Below, one piece after another: positions 6,180-14,768 of a stretch of 26,522 nt of DNA (position 1 is its first letter; every line of letters begins with the position of its first letter). Source of the stretch: Bacteroidota bacterium. Lineage in GTDB: Bacteria; Bacteroidota; Bacteroidia; Bacteroidales; UBA932. Where the stretch lies: the NCBI GenBank assembly GCA_009778375.1, contig WRJW01000220.1:1-26522 (forward strand). Direction: 5' to 3'. Below the pieces are notes generated by a model. It searched no databases. It worked only from the letters and a program-made list of their open reading frames with translations, and was not told the DNA's origin. A program made the translations under genes and the position numbers.

Positions 6180-7268
6180 ATGTCGGACAGCGCACTTTTT
6201 ATACATGAAGGCGTCCCCCAACCTCCTGTGGTCAATCCTCAGGCCTCTTTCTTTTATAAAAAAAATCAGACTCCGGAGCATGCCACCCAAACCTATATCA
6301 ACGGAATCCGCTCCGGCAATGTTTCCCTTCTGTCTCAAGCCATTACCTTATTGGAAAGTACCCGCTCCGACCATCAGCAAATAGCCCATAGCGTATTGGA
6401 AGCCTGCCTCCCTTTTTCCGGAAACTCCATGAGAATTGGTATTACCGGAGTCCCGGGGGCAGGCAAAAGTACCTTTATTGAATCATTTGGCTCTTGCCTT
6501 ACCCAAAGGGGGCATAAGTTGGCCGTTTTGGCCATAGACCCCAGCAGCGAGCGGAGCAAAGGGAGTATTTTGGGCGACAAAACGCGGATGGAACGATTAG
6601 CCGGCGACCCCAAAGCCTTTATTCGCCCCACTCCCAATGCAGGATCTTTGGGGGGTGTAGCCCGAAAAACGCGCGAAAGCGTTATCCTGTGCGAAGCGGC
6701 CGGTTACAACGTCATCTTTATCGAAACCGTAGGCGTAGGACAATCTGAAGTAGCCGTTCATTCTATGACCGACTTTTTTCTCTTGTTGATGATTTCCGGC
6801 GCCGGAGACGAGTTGCAGGGGATTAAACGCGGAATCATGGAGATGGCCGACCTGATTGTGATTAATAAGGCAGACGGGGAGAACGTACCAAAAGCATCTT
6901 TGGCTCAGGCGCTCTACCAAAATGCTTTGCACCTTTTTCCTCCTACCGGATCGGGATGGACGCCCGCCGTCCTTACCGCATCGGCCATGGAGCATACCGG
7001 ATTGGACACCATCCTTCAAAAAATCAACGACTACTTTACCCTTATTCGCGCCAACGGCTATATGGAGCAAAAAAGGCGCCAACAGGCACGTTACTGGATG
7101 AACGAAACCATTAACGAAACGCTCCGGAACCGTTTCTTTGGGAATCCTCAAATGGAAACCCTGCTCCCTGTCTACGAACAAAAAGTATTAGAAGGGAGCC
7201 TCGACTCTTTTGCCGCCGCAGCCGCCCTGATTCAACAATTTGACGCTATCCATGGAAGTACTCTTTGA
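6180..7268 (+). CDS. meaB: MeaB/ArgK-family P-loop GTPase
   Basis: A 362-residue G3E-family GTPase. Walker A is GVPGAGKS at residues ~90-97; then come AIDPSSERSKGSILGDKTRM, a switch region with the conserved RPTPNAGSLGGVA stretch, ETVGVGQSE (Walker B/switch II), and the base-recognition motif NKAD at ~229-232. These are specific for MeaB, the metallochaperone that loads and protects adenosylcobalamin in methylmalonyl-CoA mutase on the propionate/succinate route. The C-terminal ~60 residues form the helical dimerisation arm. In many genomes meaB sits next to the mutase genes; here none is in view. It follows the DUF1573 gene by 11 bases and overlaps the transporter by 17 bases, so it is the middle gene of an operon. 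The partner assignment is from family knowledge. Confidence 0.93.
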   Translation: MSDSALFIHEGVPQPPVVNPQASFFYKKNQTPEHATQTYINGIRSGNVSLLSQAITLLESTRSDHQQIAHSVLEACLPFSGNSMRIGITGVPGAGKSTFIESFGSCLTQRGHKLAVLAIDPSSERSKGSILGDKTRMERLAGDPKAFIRPTPNAGSLGGVARKTRESVILCEAAGYNVIFIETVGVGQSEVAVHSMTDFFLLLMISGAGDELQGIKRGIMEMADLIVINKADGENVPKASLAQALYQNALHLFPPTGSGWTPAVLTASAMEHTGLDTILQKINDYFTLIRANGYMEQKRRQQARYWMNETINETLRNRFFGNPQMETLLPVYEQKVLEGSLDSFAAAAALIQQFDAIHGSTL

Positions 7269-8310
7269 TGTCTTAAAAAACAGCCTGCTGATTACCGGCT
7301 TGGTAATGGTCATGATGTTGCTGATTGAGTACATCAATATTCATTCTCAGGGGCGCTCTTTTGAACGATTAAAAGGGAGCCGGATAAGGCAAATCGGTTT
7401 GGCCGCCCTGCTGGGGTTGATTCCGGGCTGTATAGGAGGATTTGCCGCCGTGTCGCTCTACACCCACGGCATTCTCCCTTTTGGCGCTTTGATGGCCATG
7501 ATGATCAGCACTGTGGGCGACGAAGCATTTGTTCTTTTTGCCACTGTTCCCCGTACGGCGTTGCTGCTGACAGCCATACTCTTTCCGATGGCCTTGTGGG
7601 TGGGGTGGGGAGTCGACAAACTCATCAAAAGTCATCCGGTACCCTTTGCAGGCAAGGATCATTATGCCTTACACCAACACGATGATTGCCAACACGGAAT
7701 ACATACCGCCATTTGGGGGGATTGGAAACGCAATATAAAGATATTCAGCTTTAAACGAGTTATCCTCCTGCTGACGCTCCTGGCCTTTGTTCTTGCATTG
7801 GGCTTTGGCTTGTTAGAACACGAAGAACACGAGGCCGCTATCTTTAGCGAGCAATGGATCAACCTTCTCTTTGCCCTGTTGGGCCTCTTTACGGTAGTTC
7901 TTACCGCTATGGCCAACGAACACTTTATTTCGGAACACCTTTGGGGTCATATTATTCTCAAGCACCTGCCCCGTATCTTTCTTTGGACTTTTGGCGCCTT
8001 ACTCTTTATTGCAGTTGGGCTGCCCTATTTACATATTGATCTTTGGGTAGCGCAAAACGGCTACTTTATTTTGCTCGTAGCCGCCCTGATCGGATTGATC
8101 CCCGAATCGGGACCTCATCTGATTTTTATTGCCCTCTTTGCCTCCGGAGTAGCGCCATTTAGCGTCTTATTTACAAGCTCTTTTGTTCAAGACGGACATA
8201 CGGCCCTCCCCTTGCTCGCCGAAAGCAAAAAGGCCTTTGTAAAAGCCAAAGCGATTAAGTTTACTATTGGCTTGACATTGGGAAGTTTACTTTATTTTTG
8301 CGGACTGTAA
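7252..8310 (+). CDS. 10-TM ArsP_2-type putative metal exporter
   Basis: A 352-residue integral membrane protein, with ATG 7252 inside the end of meaB (TTG 7240 is a weaker alternative). About ten hydrophobic segments are visible. Two halves repeat the same motif: GLIPGCIGGF...G.lPFGAL...STVGDEAF near residues 50-95, and GLIPESGPHLIF...GVAPFSVL...SFVQDGHTALPLLAES near residues 278-325. This inverted-repeat layout with GLIP and D(E/G) motifs is that of the putative 10TM heavy-metal exporter family (ArsP_2, also annotated putative manganese transporter). A His/Asp/Cys-rich cytoplasmic or loop segment (HYALHQHDDCQHGIH, ~residues 135-150) may bind metal, and a second acidic/His loop (EHEEHE) precedes a later helix. 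The substrate is not determined. Confidence 0.8.
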   Translation: MEVLFDVLKNSLLITGLVMVMMLLIEYINIHSQGRSFERLKGSRIRQIGLAALLGLIPGCIGGFAAVSLYTHGILPFGALMAMMISTVGDEAFVLFATVPRTALLLTAILFPMALWVGWGVDKLIKSHPVPFAGKDHYALHQHDDCQHGIHTAIWGDWKRNIKIFSFKRVILLLTLLAFVLALGFGLLEHEEHEAAIFSEQWINLLFALLGLFTVVLTAMANEHFISEHLWGHIILKHLPRIFLWTFGALLFIAVGLPYLHIDLWVAQNGYFILLVAALIGLIPESGPHLIFIALFASGVAPFSVLFTSSFVQDGHTALPLLAESKKAFVKAKAIKFTIGLTLGSLLYFCGL

Positions 8311-8332
8311 CGGTAAATTCCCCATTTGGAAG

Positions 8333-8363
8333 TTGCATAATTCCAAAAAAATATGAATCTTTG
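8333..8363 (+). promoter_or_regulatory. Promoter of the beta-barrel / coiled-coil pair
   Basis: TTG at 8333-8335 and AATCTTTG at 8356-8363 are separated by 20 bases, close to the Bacteroidetes pattern (one mismatch in TAnnTTTG). The predicted leader to ATG 8419 is about 50 bases, AT-rich, as usual for abundant outer-membrane proteins. Confidence 0.5.
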
Positions 8364-8418
8364 TGGCATAATAGTCCTCCGGAGATAACCCTAATTAAAA
8401 TATTAAACACTTAACATC

Positions 8419-8979
8419 ATGAAAAAAAATCTATTTCTAACTCTTGCCATCTGTTTTGGCACTGTTTTTTCGGCATCAGCCCAACAGCCCTCTTTTGCAA
8501 AAGGCGATAATGTCGTCAGTCTTGGCGTTGGCCTTGGCGGATATTTAGGCACCGGCAACTGGAACGGATCAGGCCTCAAAAAAACGCCCTTAATCACGGC
8601 ATCCTTTGATCATTGCATTATTGACAATCTCTTTGACGAAAAAAGCTCCATTGGCGTAGGCGGAATGGTCGGCTATAAATCAATCAAGTGGGTTGATTAT
8701 TGGAGGACTACCTATATTGTTCTGGGCGTACGCGGGAGTTTTCACTATGCATTAGTCGATAAATTAGATACTTATGCCGGCCTTCATATGGGCTACGATA
8801 TTGCCAACACCAAATGGATAGGACGCGACTCTTATCCGGGCAGTTCTGCCGGAGCCGGTGGGTTTTCCTATGCTTTCTTTCTTGGCGCCCGCTACTACTT
8901 TACCGACGCCATTGGTGCCTTTGCCGAATTGGGCTATGGCTACTCCGTCATCAACCTTGGGGTTGCTTTTAAATTCTAA
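8419..8979 (+). CDS. Small outer-membrane beta-barrel protein
   Basis: A 186-residue protein. The signal peptide MKKNLFLTLAICFGTVFSASA is cut before QQP. The mature ~165 residues alternate aromatic and small residues in strands of 9-11 residues (VVSLGVGLGGYLG, SSIGVGGMVGYKS, TYIVLGVRGSFHYAL, DTYAGLHMGYDI, YAFFLGARYYF, IGAFAELGYGYSVINLGVAFKF), about eight strands in all, and it ends in Phe, the classical BamA-recognised terminus. Size and pattern fit an OmpX/OmpW-like eight-stranded barrel. Five bases separate its stop from the next gene, so the pair is probably co-expressed. No enzyme motif is seen; role unknown. Confidence 0.85.
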   Translation: MKKNLFLTLAICFGTVFSASAQQPSFAKGDNVVSLGVGLGGYLGTGNWNGSGLKKTPLITASFDHCIIDNLFDEKSSIGVGGMVGYKSIKWVDYWRTTYIVLGVRGSFHYALVDKLDTYAGLHMGYDIANTKWIGRDSYPGSSAGAGGFSYAFFLGARYYFTDAIGAFAELGYGYSVINLGVAFKF

Positions 8980-8984
8980 AATAG

Positions 8985-9845
8985 ATGAGCATCTTTAGAA
9001 ACCTGCTTATTGTGAGCCTGCTTGCCTTATGGTGCATGCCGGTGCAGGCGCAATTTGTAAACAGGTTGAACAATGCTATCCAAAACGCGGCAGAGAGAGC
9101 GGCCATCCGCAAGGCAGAAGAAAAAACAGAAGAGGCCGTAAACAAAGCGGTTGATAAGGCGACCGAAAAAGGCGTTGAAGCGGCAGAAAAGGGAGCCGAA
9201 GCTGCGGCAAAGGGAATAGAACAGGGAGTAGCAGCTGCCGAAAAGGCAAATAATGCTACTCCGACTGAACCTGATCCTTACGACGGCCCCATTCTTCCCG
9301 CCCCCAAAGATGCAGATAAATTTCCCTTTGAGCACGGCACCTACGTGCAGGTGGCCGAAGTCATGGGCATCGAAGTCAAGCTTACCACCTATTTTAGCCG
9401 GTTTGGAGCGTGGCAAGCTGTGGAAGACAAATCCGAAATTAAGGTATTTGGTTTTACCACCCAAAACAACAAGTTGCAAATTACCAAGGGAACCACTCAC
9501 TGGGACATTGACCTGAACGAAAAAACCGGAACTAAGTACGAACTGGACCCCTCCTCCGGAAGCGCAGAGGAAACATTAAAGCAAGCGCTGGAAGGAAACC
9601 CATCCCAAGACGTAGAAATCACAGAATTGGGACAGGAGAATTATTTGGGCTATGCCTGCCGGAAAATCAACGTAAAGTATCCGGCCCTCAATATGGACGT
9701 CACTTGCCTCTGCTACGGCTCCCTCGTTTTGAAATCAGAGGGAAATATGGGCCCCATAAAAACGTCAACCCGAATTCTTTCCATTGATTTAAATGCTCCG
9801 CCTGCCTCTATTTTTGAAGTGCCGGCGGGAGTTACCATCAACTAA
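8985..9845 (+). CDS. Secreted protein with N-terminal Ala/Glu/Lys coiled coil and a beta-rich DUF4412-like domain
   Basis: A 286-residue exported protein. The signal peptide ends MPVQA|QF near residue 22. Residues ~28-90 form a long amphipathic helix built of AEKA/KAVDKATEKG-type heptad-like repeats (EAAEKGAEAAAKGIE), predicted to be a coiled coil. After a Pro-rich hinge (DPYDGPILPAPKD), residues ~105-286 are beta-rich, with repeated pairs such as GIEVKLTTYFS, WDIDLNEKTGTKYELD, LGYACRKINVKYP and a last strand IFEVPAGVTI; this resembles the DUF4412/GLPGLI-type periplasmic fold (lipoprotein-carrier-like). It is the second gene after the beta-barrel and ends just before a bidirectional hairpin. 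The domain call is by resemblance and is uncertain; the function is unknown. Confidence 0.75.
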   Translation: MSIFRNLLIVSLLALWCMPVQAQFVNRLNNAIQNAAERAAIRKAEEKTEEAVNKAVDKATEKGVEAAEKGAEAAAKGIEQGVAAAEKANNATPTEPDPYDGPILPAPKDADKFPFEHGTYVQVAEVMGIEVKLTTYFSRFGAWQAVEDKSEIKVFGFTTQNNKLQITKGTTHWDIDLNEKTGTKYELDPSSGSAEETLKQALEGNPSQDVEITELGQENYLGYACRKINVKYPALNMDVTCLCYGSLVLKSEGNMGPIKTSTRILSIDLNAPPASIFEVPAGVTIN

Positions 9846-9849
9846 AAGA

Positions 9850-9876
9850 AAAAGGGAGGTTTGAGACCTCCCTTTT
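9850..9876. terminator. Bidirectional hairpin terminator between convergent genes
   Basis: AAAAGGGAGGT (9850-9860) pairs with ACCTCCCTTTT (9866-9876) around the loop TTGAG; a T-rich run follows on the plus strand and an A-rich run precedes it, so it can work for both the upstream plus-strand gene and rho on the minus strand. Confidence 0.85.
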
Positions 9877-9879
9877 CTT

Positions 9880-11613
9880 TTACTCTTTACCCATCGAGAC
9901 CAAAAACTCCTCGTTGGATTCGGTACGGAGCAGGCGGCTTTTCATAAACTCCATGGCCTCAACCGAATTCATGTCGGCTAAATAGTTGCGTAATATCCAC
10001 GTGCGGTTGAGGGTATCCTTATCATGAAGCAGGTCGTCGCGGCGGGTACTGCTCAGGGTTACGTCTACCGAAGGATATATGCGTTTATTGGATAATTTGC
10101 GGTCTAACTGTAATTCCATATTACCGGTTCCTTTAAACTCCTCAAAAATAACCTCGTCCATTTTAGATCCGGTATCAATCAAGGCGGTGGCCAGGATGGT
10201 GAGGGATCCTCCGTTTTCGATATTTCGGGCGGCGCCAAAGAAGCGTTTGGGCTTTTGAAGGGCATTGGCCTCTACCCCGCCGCTCAACACCTTGCCCGAA
10301 GCCGGTTGCACGGTGTTAAAGGCTCTGGCCAAACGGGTAATGGAGTCTAACAAAATCACCACGTCGTGGCCGCATTCGACCAAACGCTTGGCTTTTTCCA
10401 ATACAATACTTGCTACCTTAACATGGCGGTCGGCCGGCTCGTCAAAGGTAGACGCTATCACCTCGGCATGAACGCTCCTGGCCATATCGGTTACCTCTTC
10501 GGGGCGCTCATCGATCAAAAGAACAATCATGTATACTTCGGGATGATTGGCGGCGATAGCATTGGCGATGTCTTTGAGCAAAACAGTTTTACCCGTCTTA
10601 GGCTGCGCCACAATCAAACCCCGTTGCCCCTTTCCGATGGGGGCAAAAAGGTCCACCACGCGGGTAGAGATATTATTGTGCCCGTTGCCGGTAAGTTTAA
10701 ACTTTTCGTCGGGAAAGAGGGGGGTAAGAAAGTCAAAAGGAATCCTGTCGCGGATAAACTCGGGATCCCTGCCATTGATTTGGTTCAATTTGACTAAGGG
10801 AAAATATTTTTCTCCTTCTTTAGGAGGCCTGATCTCACCCACAATGGTGTCGCCTGTCTTGAGCCCGTACATTTTGATCTGCTGGAGAGATATATAAATG
10901 TCGTCGGGAGAATTGAGGTAATTATAGTCAGACGAACGTAAAAAACCATATCCGTCCGGCATCAGTTCCAGCACCCCAATGGCCTCTACCAAACCTTCGT
11001 ATTCGGTTTTCTTTGGAGGGTTTGGATGGAGAGGAGGAGGAGGCAGTTGTTGACTTTTCTGAGGCGCCGACTCAGGACGAAGAGAAGGCTCCTGAGCCAC
11101 AGGAACGGATTGTTCCGGAAAAGTACGTTTTTCCCTCTTTTGATGCTTCCAGTCCCGATTTCCCCTCGGTACCTGATCTTTAGGATGGGCAGGTTGCTCT
11201 TTGGGTATTTCAATTTTTGGAGATGGCGGTTCTATGGCAGGCTTTTCCACAGGGGTTTCTGCCACCACAGGCGAGGGCGGGGATTTTTTTGGTCTCCCTC
11301 TGCGACGGGCTTTGGGGGCTTCTTTATTATCTTTAACCTCAGAGGAAGGCGGCGCTACCTCCGCAGGCGGGGAAACAGGAAGAGCGTCCGGTTTACTTTC
11401 GTTGTTCCGGACCTGCATTTTGTCTCGCCTTGGGGGGCGACCTCTGCGTTTGCGGGTTCCGGGAATATCGGTGCCCTGAATAGCCTGCTCGTCTAAGATT
11501 CGGTATACCAAATCCGCTTTGCCGATGGCAGAAATACGTTTGATGTTCAAGGTTTCGGCAATAGTCCTCAACTCATTAAGGCTTTTATTGCTCAATTCAA
11601 TAATGTCGTACAT
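9880..11613 (-). CDS. rho: Transcription termination factor Rho with a long disordered insert
   Basis: A 577-residue hexameric RNA helicase/ATPase that ends transcription. ATG 11613 ([16 protein letters not shown]) is the Rho_N start; an upstream in-frame start would overlap the -7 promoter element. Residues ~1-46 are the Rho_N helical domain. Residues ~47-200 are a low-complexity Pro/Lys/Glu/Arg-rich insert with RKRRGRP (~54-60) and RRRGRP (~103-108). Then follow the RNA-binding cold-shock-like domain ([13 protein letters not shown]...DDIYIS), the P-loop AQPKTGKT (~336-343), [14 protein letters not shown], the Q-loop region, [23 protein letters not shown] and the C-terminal motor. Inserts at this place are usual in Bacteroidetes, making the protein longer than the ~420 residues of E. 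coli Rho. It follows ridA by 87 bases and has its own promoter. Confidence 0.97.
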   Translation of the reverse strand: MYDIIELSNKSLNELRTIAETLNIKRISAIGKADLVYRILDEQAIQGTDIPGTRKRRGRPPRRDKMQVRNNESKPDALPVSPPAEVAPPSSEVKDNKEAPKARRRGRPKKSPPSPVVAETPVEKPAIEPPSPKIEIPKEQPAHPKDQVPRGNRDWKHQKREKRTFPEQSVPVAQEPSLRPESAPQKSQQLPPPPLHPNPPKKTEYEGLVEAIGVLELMPDGYGFLRSSDYNYLNSPDDIYISLQQIKMYGLKTGDTIVGEIRPPKEGEKYFPLVKLNQINGRDPEFIRDRIPFDFLTPLFPDEKFKLTGNGHNNISTRVVDLFAPIGKGQRGLIVAQPKTGKTVLLKDIANAIAANHPEVYMIVLLIDERPEEVTDMARSVHAEVIASTFDEPADRHVKVASIVLEKAKRLVECGHDVVILLDSITRLARAFNTVQPASGKVLSGGVEANALQKPKRFFGAARNIENGGSLTILATALIDTGSKMDEVIFEEFKGTGNMELQLDRKLSNKRIYPSVDVTLSSTRRDDLLHDKDTLNRTWILRNYLADMNSVEAMEFMKSRLLRTESNEEFLVSMGKE

Positions 11614-11670
11614 GTAAAAATAGAAGAAATAATAAGGAGTAACGCCGGAGGCAGAAACCCTCAGGCGGCA

Positions 11671-11700
11671 CAAAGATAAAACAAATTTTTAATACCGCAA
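11671..11700 (-). promoter_or_regulatory. Promoter of rho
   Basis: On the minus strand, TTG (11700-11698), 19 bases, then TATCTTTG (11678-11671), a near-ideal -33/-7 pair. It begins directly after the ridA stop, giving a leader of about 50 bases that could host Rho autoregulation, though no specific structure is seen. Confidence 0.65.
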
Positions 11701-12075
11701 CTATTTTGCTGCAATCAGATCAATTTCGACCAAAGCATTTTTGGGCAATCGAGCAGCCTGAAAAGCAACCCTGGCCGGAAAAGGCTCCTGAAAAAAGGTG
11801 GCGTAGACCTCGTTCATATCGGCAAAATCATTCATGTCGGCCAAAAGAACCGTAGCTTTAACCACCTGAGACATACTCAGGCCGGCAGCCTCAACAATAG
11901 CCCTTGCATTGGTCAGGCACTGCGAAGTTTGATCTTTGAGCCCTCCGGCCACAAACGTTCCGGAAGCAGGGTCAATACCCAATTGTCCCGAAACAAATAA
12001 AAAACCGTGCGCCTCCACAGCCTGGCTATAGGGGCCAATGGCTTGGGGGGCATTTTTGGTTGCAATCGTTTTCAT
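11701..12075 (-). CDS. ridA: RidA-family enamine/imine deaminase
   Basis: A 124-residue protein of the RidA/YjgF/UK114 family. It hydrolyses reactive 2-aminoacrylate and related enamines made by PLP enzymes, preventing their damage, and acts as a cytoplasmic trimer. Visible family features are the N-terminal APQAIGPYSQAV, GFLFVSGQLGIDP, and the C-terminal PARVAFQAARLPKNALVEIDLIA with the substrate-binding Arg at 102 and Glu at 117. Length is standard. It starts 15 bases after lptD on the same strand, so it is probably the second gene of that transcript; the relation to LptD is likely positional only. Confidence 0.95.
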   Translation of the reverse strand: MKTIATKNAPQAIGPYSQAVEAHGFLFVSGQLGIDPASGTFVAGGLKDQTSQCLTNARAIVEAAGLSMSQVVKATVLLADMNDFADMNEVYATFFQEPFPARVAFQAARLPKNALVEIDLIAAK

Positions 12076-12090
12076 ATAATTTTCTGTTGT

Positions 12091-14700
12091 TTACCTGTCC
12101 CAAAAACTCGCCGTCTTATCATACTTTAACAAGTCCGCCAGGGCAGAGGCTTTTGCCCTGATATTAAAGGACCATTGAGCCCATTTTCCTCCAGGCACCC
12201 AGCTGACCGAAATCGTAAAACAATGCAGATCGTAGGTGGCCGAAAACTGTGTGGTGGTCAGTTTGAGTTTCATTGCGTCCACACCGGTAGTCAGATTCAT
12301 ATTAAAATCTTTGGTCAGTTTAAGTTGTCCCGATATGCCAATTGTTTGGGTATGGTTATGCACCTTTAATAACTCTTTATCGGTAGGTGTGTACGAGAGC
12401 GAATAGTTGTAGTTATAATTAAAGTTGATGGACCAGGGAATATCGGGAGACATATAATAGACCCATCCGCCCGGTATATACTCTCCGGTAACAGGATGAT
12501 AATAAATTAATTTATACGAATTTACCGGCGTACTCCCCCCTTGATCGGATCCTCCTTTACCCGAAAACTGATAACTGAACGAGAGGCTGGCTCCGGTCAT
12601 TCTGGCTAAGCGTCCCTCCTTTACTATATTGAAGGTAGCTATGGGTTGACCGTTGGCGCCCACAGCGTATGGGTTAAAATTGGCATTGGCATTTATGGCA
12701 AGCTTTTGCATAATGGTTGTATTCATGCTTACCCCGATGTTGGACAAATTCATGGAGTCCGCCAAAAAATTATAACTGCCCGAAATTGCCAAATTATCAA
12801 TCAGTTTAACGATTTTTTGGCCTCCGGCGGTAGTGTCCTTTTTATCTCTCACTTTGGCTTCTAAGTTATTTCCCAAAGAAAAACTCAAACCAGCCGTTTT
12901 GCCTTTGGAGGGATAGGGATAGGCCGATCCCTCGTAGATATTGTACTCTTTCCAAATGGATTTTCCACTCGCATCTACATAAGAGAGCGTTCGCCAGCCA
13001 TTGGCAGGCGTTCCCAGTTCCGGCCTAAAGTTTACGCTTACCGATGGAGTCAAGATATGCCGAATCCGTTGGAGCGCTCCTTTCTCGCTAAAAGGGAATA
13101 TCCCATACAAACGGGTAGAGAGCGACAAAGAGCCGCTGTAGGTTTGGGTAATCCCAAAACTGGTAAAGGGATCGTTAACAATATCGACTTCTTTTTTGGT
13201 TTCGGGGTCGTATATTTTTTCTTTGTGTTGAAAAAACCAGTTCATTCCGTAATTGACCGAAGGAGAAAGCTGTATGTATTTAAACAGGCTCATGGAAGGT
13301 AAGGTAATCCCAAAGGTATGCTGCATTCCGCTCTTCATTTTCTTAAAAAGATCTCCGTTTTTTACATCCGAAGCCTTAAAATTCATTCTGTTATCAAAAG
13401 TAGTGGAATAGTTTAGCGCAAATTTTTCATACATACGTTCCTTTCCCACACGATCTTTTTTCTTGAAAGGGAAAATCCGATCCATATTAAAGGTAAAATT
13501 GGGAACCGTCAGGGCGTATGAACTGTCTCGCGCACTTTGGCTGTGGTTGAAATTTACCGACAACCGAAAAGGGGTGCCCAAAAAGGCCTTGGAATAAGCA
13601 ATACTTGAGGCAATCTGATTTTGTAAGGCCTGTTGTACGTTTTGGCTGTTGTACCTGCTGTTAGAAGGACTGGAAAAACGAACGTTGGCCCGGAAAGTAG
13701 TGCCCGGACGGGCTTTGGCATCCTGATTATGAGACCATTCTACACCAAAGTTTTTGTCTTGAAAAAAGTCGGGAGATCCCCGTTCTCCGGTAACGTCGGT
13801 AGAGATATTTATGTTAAAATTACCGTCAAACTTATACATGGTCTTGTAGCGGGAAGTGGCACGGAAAGCCCAAGAACCCAAGGTATAAATATCTCCGGTA
13901 GCCGAGAAATCCAAATGATCCCCCAAAACAAAATAATAGCCTAATCCTTTGAGAAAAAAACCACGGGCAACTTCCTCTCCGTAGTTAGGCATCAGCAAGC
14001 CTCCGGCCCGATCGGGCCGATCCGGCACAAAGCCAAAGGGAAGGGCTAAGGGCAAGGGAACGCCCTCGAGTACCAAATAAGCAGGCCCGAATATCGTTTT
14101 TTTCTTATCTCCCTCCTGCACCACTTTGGCGCTGGTCAATTGCAAATGAAAATGGGGCTCTTCTGCATCGCAGGTGGTATAGTATCCTTTGGCTATGTTA
14201 AAGGAGTTGTCCGGCATTTTTTTAATGTCATTCCCATGAATAAAACCCTCTCCCTCTGTTAATTTAATGTTCTTTATTTTGGCTTTCTTCGAGTCAAAAT
14301 TGTAGTAGACCGTCTCCATATTATAGGTCTTATTCCCCTCTTTCATCTCGGGATTACCCTGCAGAACGCCTGTAGTGTCTGCCACTCCGCTGGCAAAAAC
14401 AGTATTGGTATGGGCGTTGTACTCCATATATTCCGCCGACATCTCCATATTCTGGTACTTTACCTTTACGTCTCCGTAATAGTAAAACAACCTTTTACCA
14501 TCTGCAACATCCTGAATAAGCGAGTCTCGAGCCTCCGAAAAGAGGGGGGCATCTATCGAACCGGGGGCATAACGGCTCGTGGTGTCTTTGGGGCGACTTA
14601 ACGTATCCTGAATGGGGCCGACCACTTGAGCAACCGCCGATTGGTGCGCCAACACCAACGACAAACAGAGCCCAAACCAAACCAAACACCTACGAAACAT
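12091..14700 (-). CDS. lptD: LPS-assembly outer-membrane protein LptD
   Basis: An 869-residue protein that inserts lipopolysaccharide into the outer leaflet of the outer membrane. The signal peptide ends SAVA|QVV at ~residue 25. Residues ~65-200 form the OstA/LptA-like beta-jellyroll, visible in the repeating strands LFYYYGDVKVKYQNMEMSAE, VFASGVADTTGVLQG and a later GYYTTCDAEEPHFHL that also holds a Cys. From ~250 to the end is a long antiparallel barrel with alternating aromatics (NFNINISTDV, SYNFLADSMNLSNIGV, NYNYNYSLSYTP). Such large Bacteroidetes LptD proteins lack the exact Cys pattern of E. coli. It is divergent from the amidase gene and heads a unit with ridA. Barrel strand number was not counted. 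Confidence 0.92.
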   Translation of the reverse strand: MFRRCLVWFGLCLSLVLAHQSAVAQVVGPIQDTLSRPKDTTSRYAPGSIDAPLFSEARDSLIQDVADGKRLFYYYGDVKVKYQNMEMSAEYMEYNAHTNTVFASGVADTTGVLQGNPEMKEGNKTYNMETVYYNFDSKKAKIKNIKLTEGEGFIHGNDIKKMPDNSFNIAKGYYTTCDAEEPHFHLQLTSAKVVQEGDKKKTIFGPAYLVLEGVPLPLALPFGFVPDRPDRAGGLLMPNYGEEVARGFFLKGLGYYFVLGDHLDFSATGDIYTLGSWAFRATSRYKTMYKFDGNFNINISTDVTGERGSPDFFQDKNFGVEWSHNQDAKARPGTTFRANVRFSSPSNSRYNSQNVQQALQNQIASSIAYSKAFLGTPFRLSVNFNHSQSARDSSYALTVPNFTFNMDRIFPFKKKDRVGKERMYEKFALNYSTTFDNRMNFKASDVKNGDLFKKMKSGMQHTFGITLPSMSLFKYIQLSPSVNYGMNWFFQHKEKIYDPETKKEVDIVNDPFTSFGITQTYSGSLSLSTRLYGIFPFSEKGALQRIRHILTPSVSVNFRPELGTPANGWRTLSYVDASGKSIWKEYNIYEGSAYPYPSKGKTAGLSFSLGNNLEAKVRDKKDTTAGGQKIVKLIDNLAISGSYNFLADSMNLSNIGVSMNTTIMQKLAINANANFNPYAVGANGQPIATFNIVKEGRLARMTGASLSFSYQFSGKGGSDQGGSTPVNSYKLIYYHPVTGEYIPGGWVYYMSPDIPWSINFNYNYNYSLSYTPTDKELLKVHNHTQTIGISGQLKLTKDFNMNLTTGVDAMKLKLTTTQFSATYDLHCFTISVSWVPGGKWAQWSFNIRAKASALADLLKYDKTASFWDR

Positions 14701-14731
14701 CCAACAAATGTGTTCTAATAAAAATATTTAC

Positions 14732-14739
14732 TACTTTTG
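14732..14739 (+). promoter_or_regulatory. -7 element of the amidase-mlaD promoter
   Basis: TACTTTTG matches TAnnTTTG and lies 29 bases before ATG 14769. No exact -33 TTTG is seen. It sits eight bases from the opposite-strand element for lptD. Confidence 0.5.
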
Positions 14740-14746
14740 TATCCTG

Positions 14747-14754
14747 CAAAATTA
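14747..14754 (-). promoter_or_regulatory. -7 element of the lptD promoter
   Basis: Minus-strand TAATTTTG matches TAnnTTTG and would start transcription near 14740, about 40 bases before ATG 14700. No clear -33 box; the whole intergenic space is 68 bases. Confidence 0.4.
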
Positions 14755-14768
14755 CTAAATTTTTCAGC

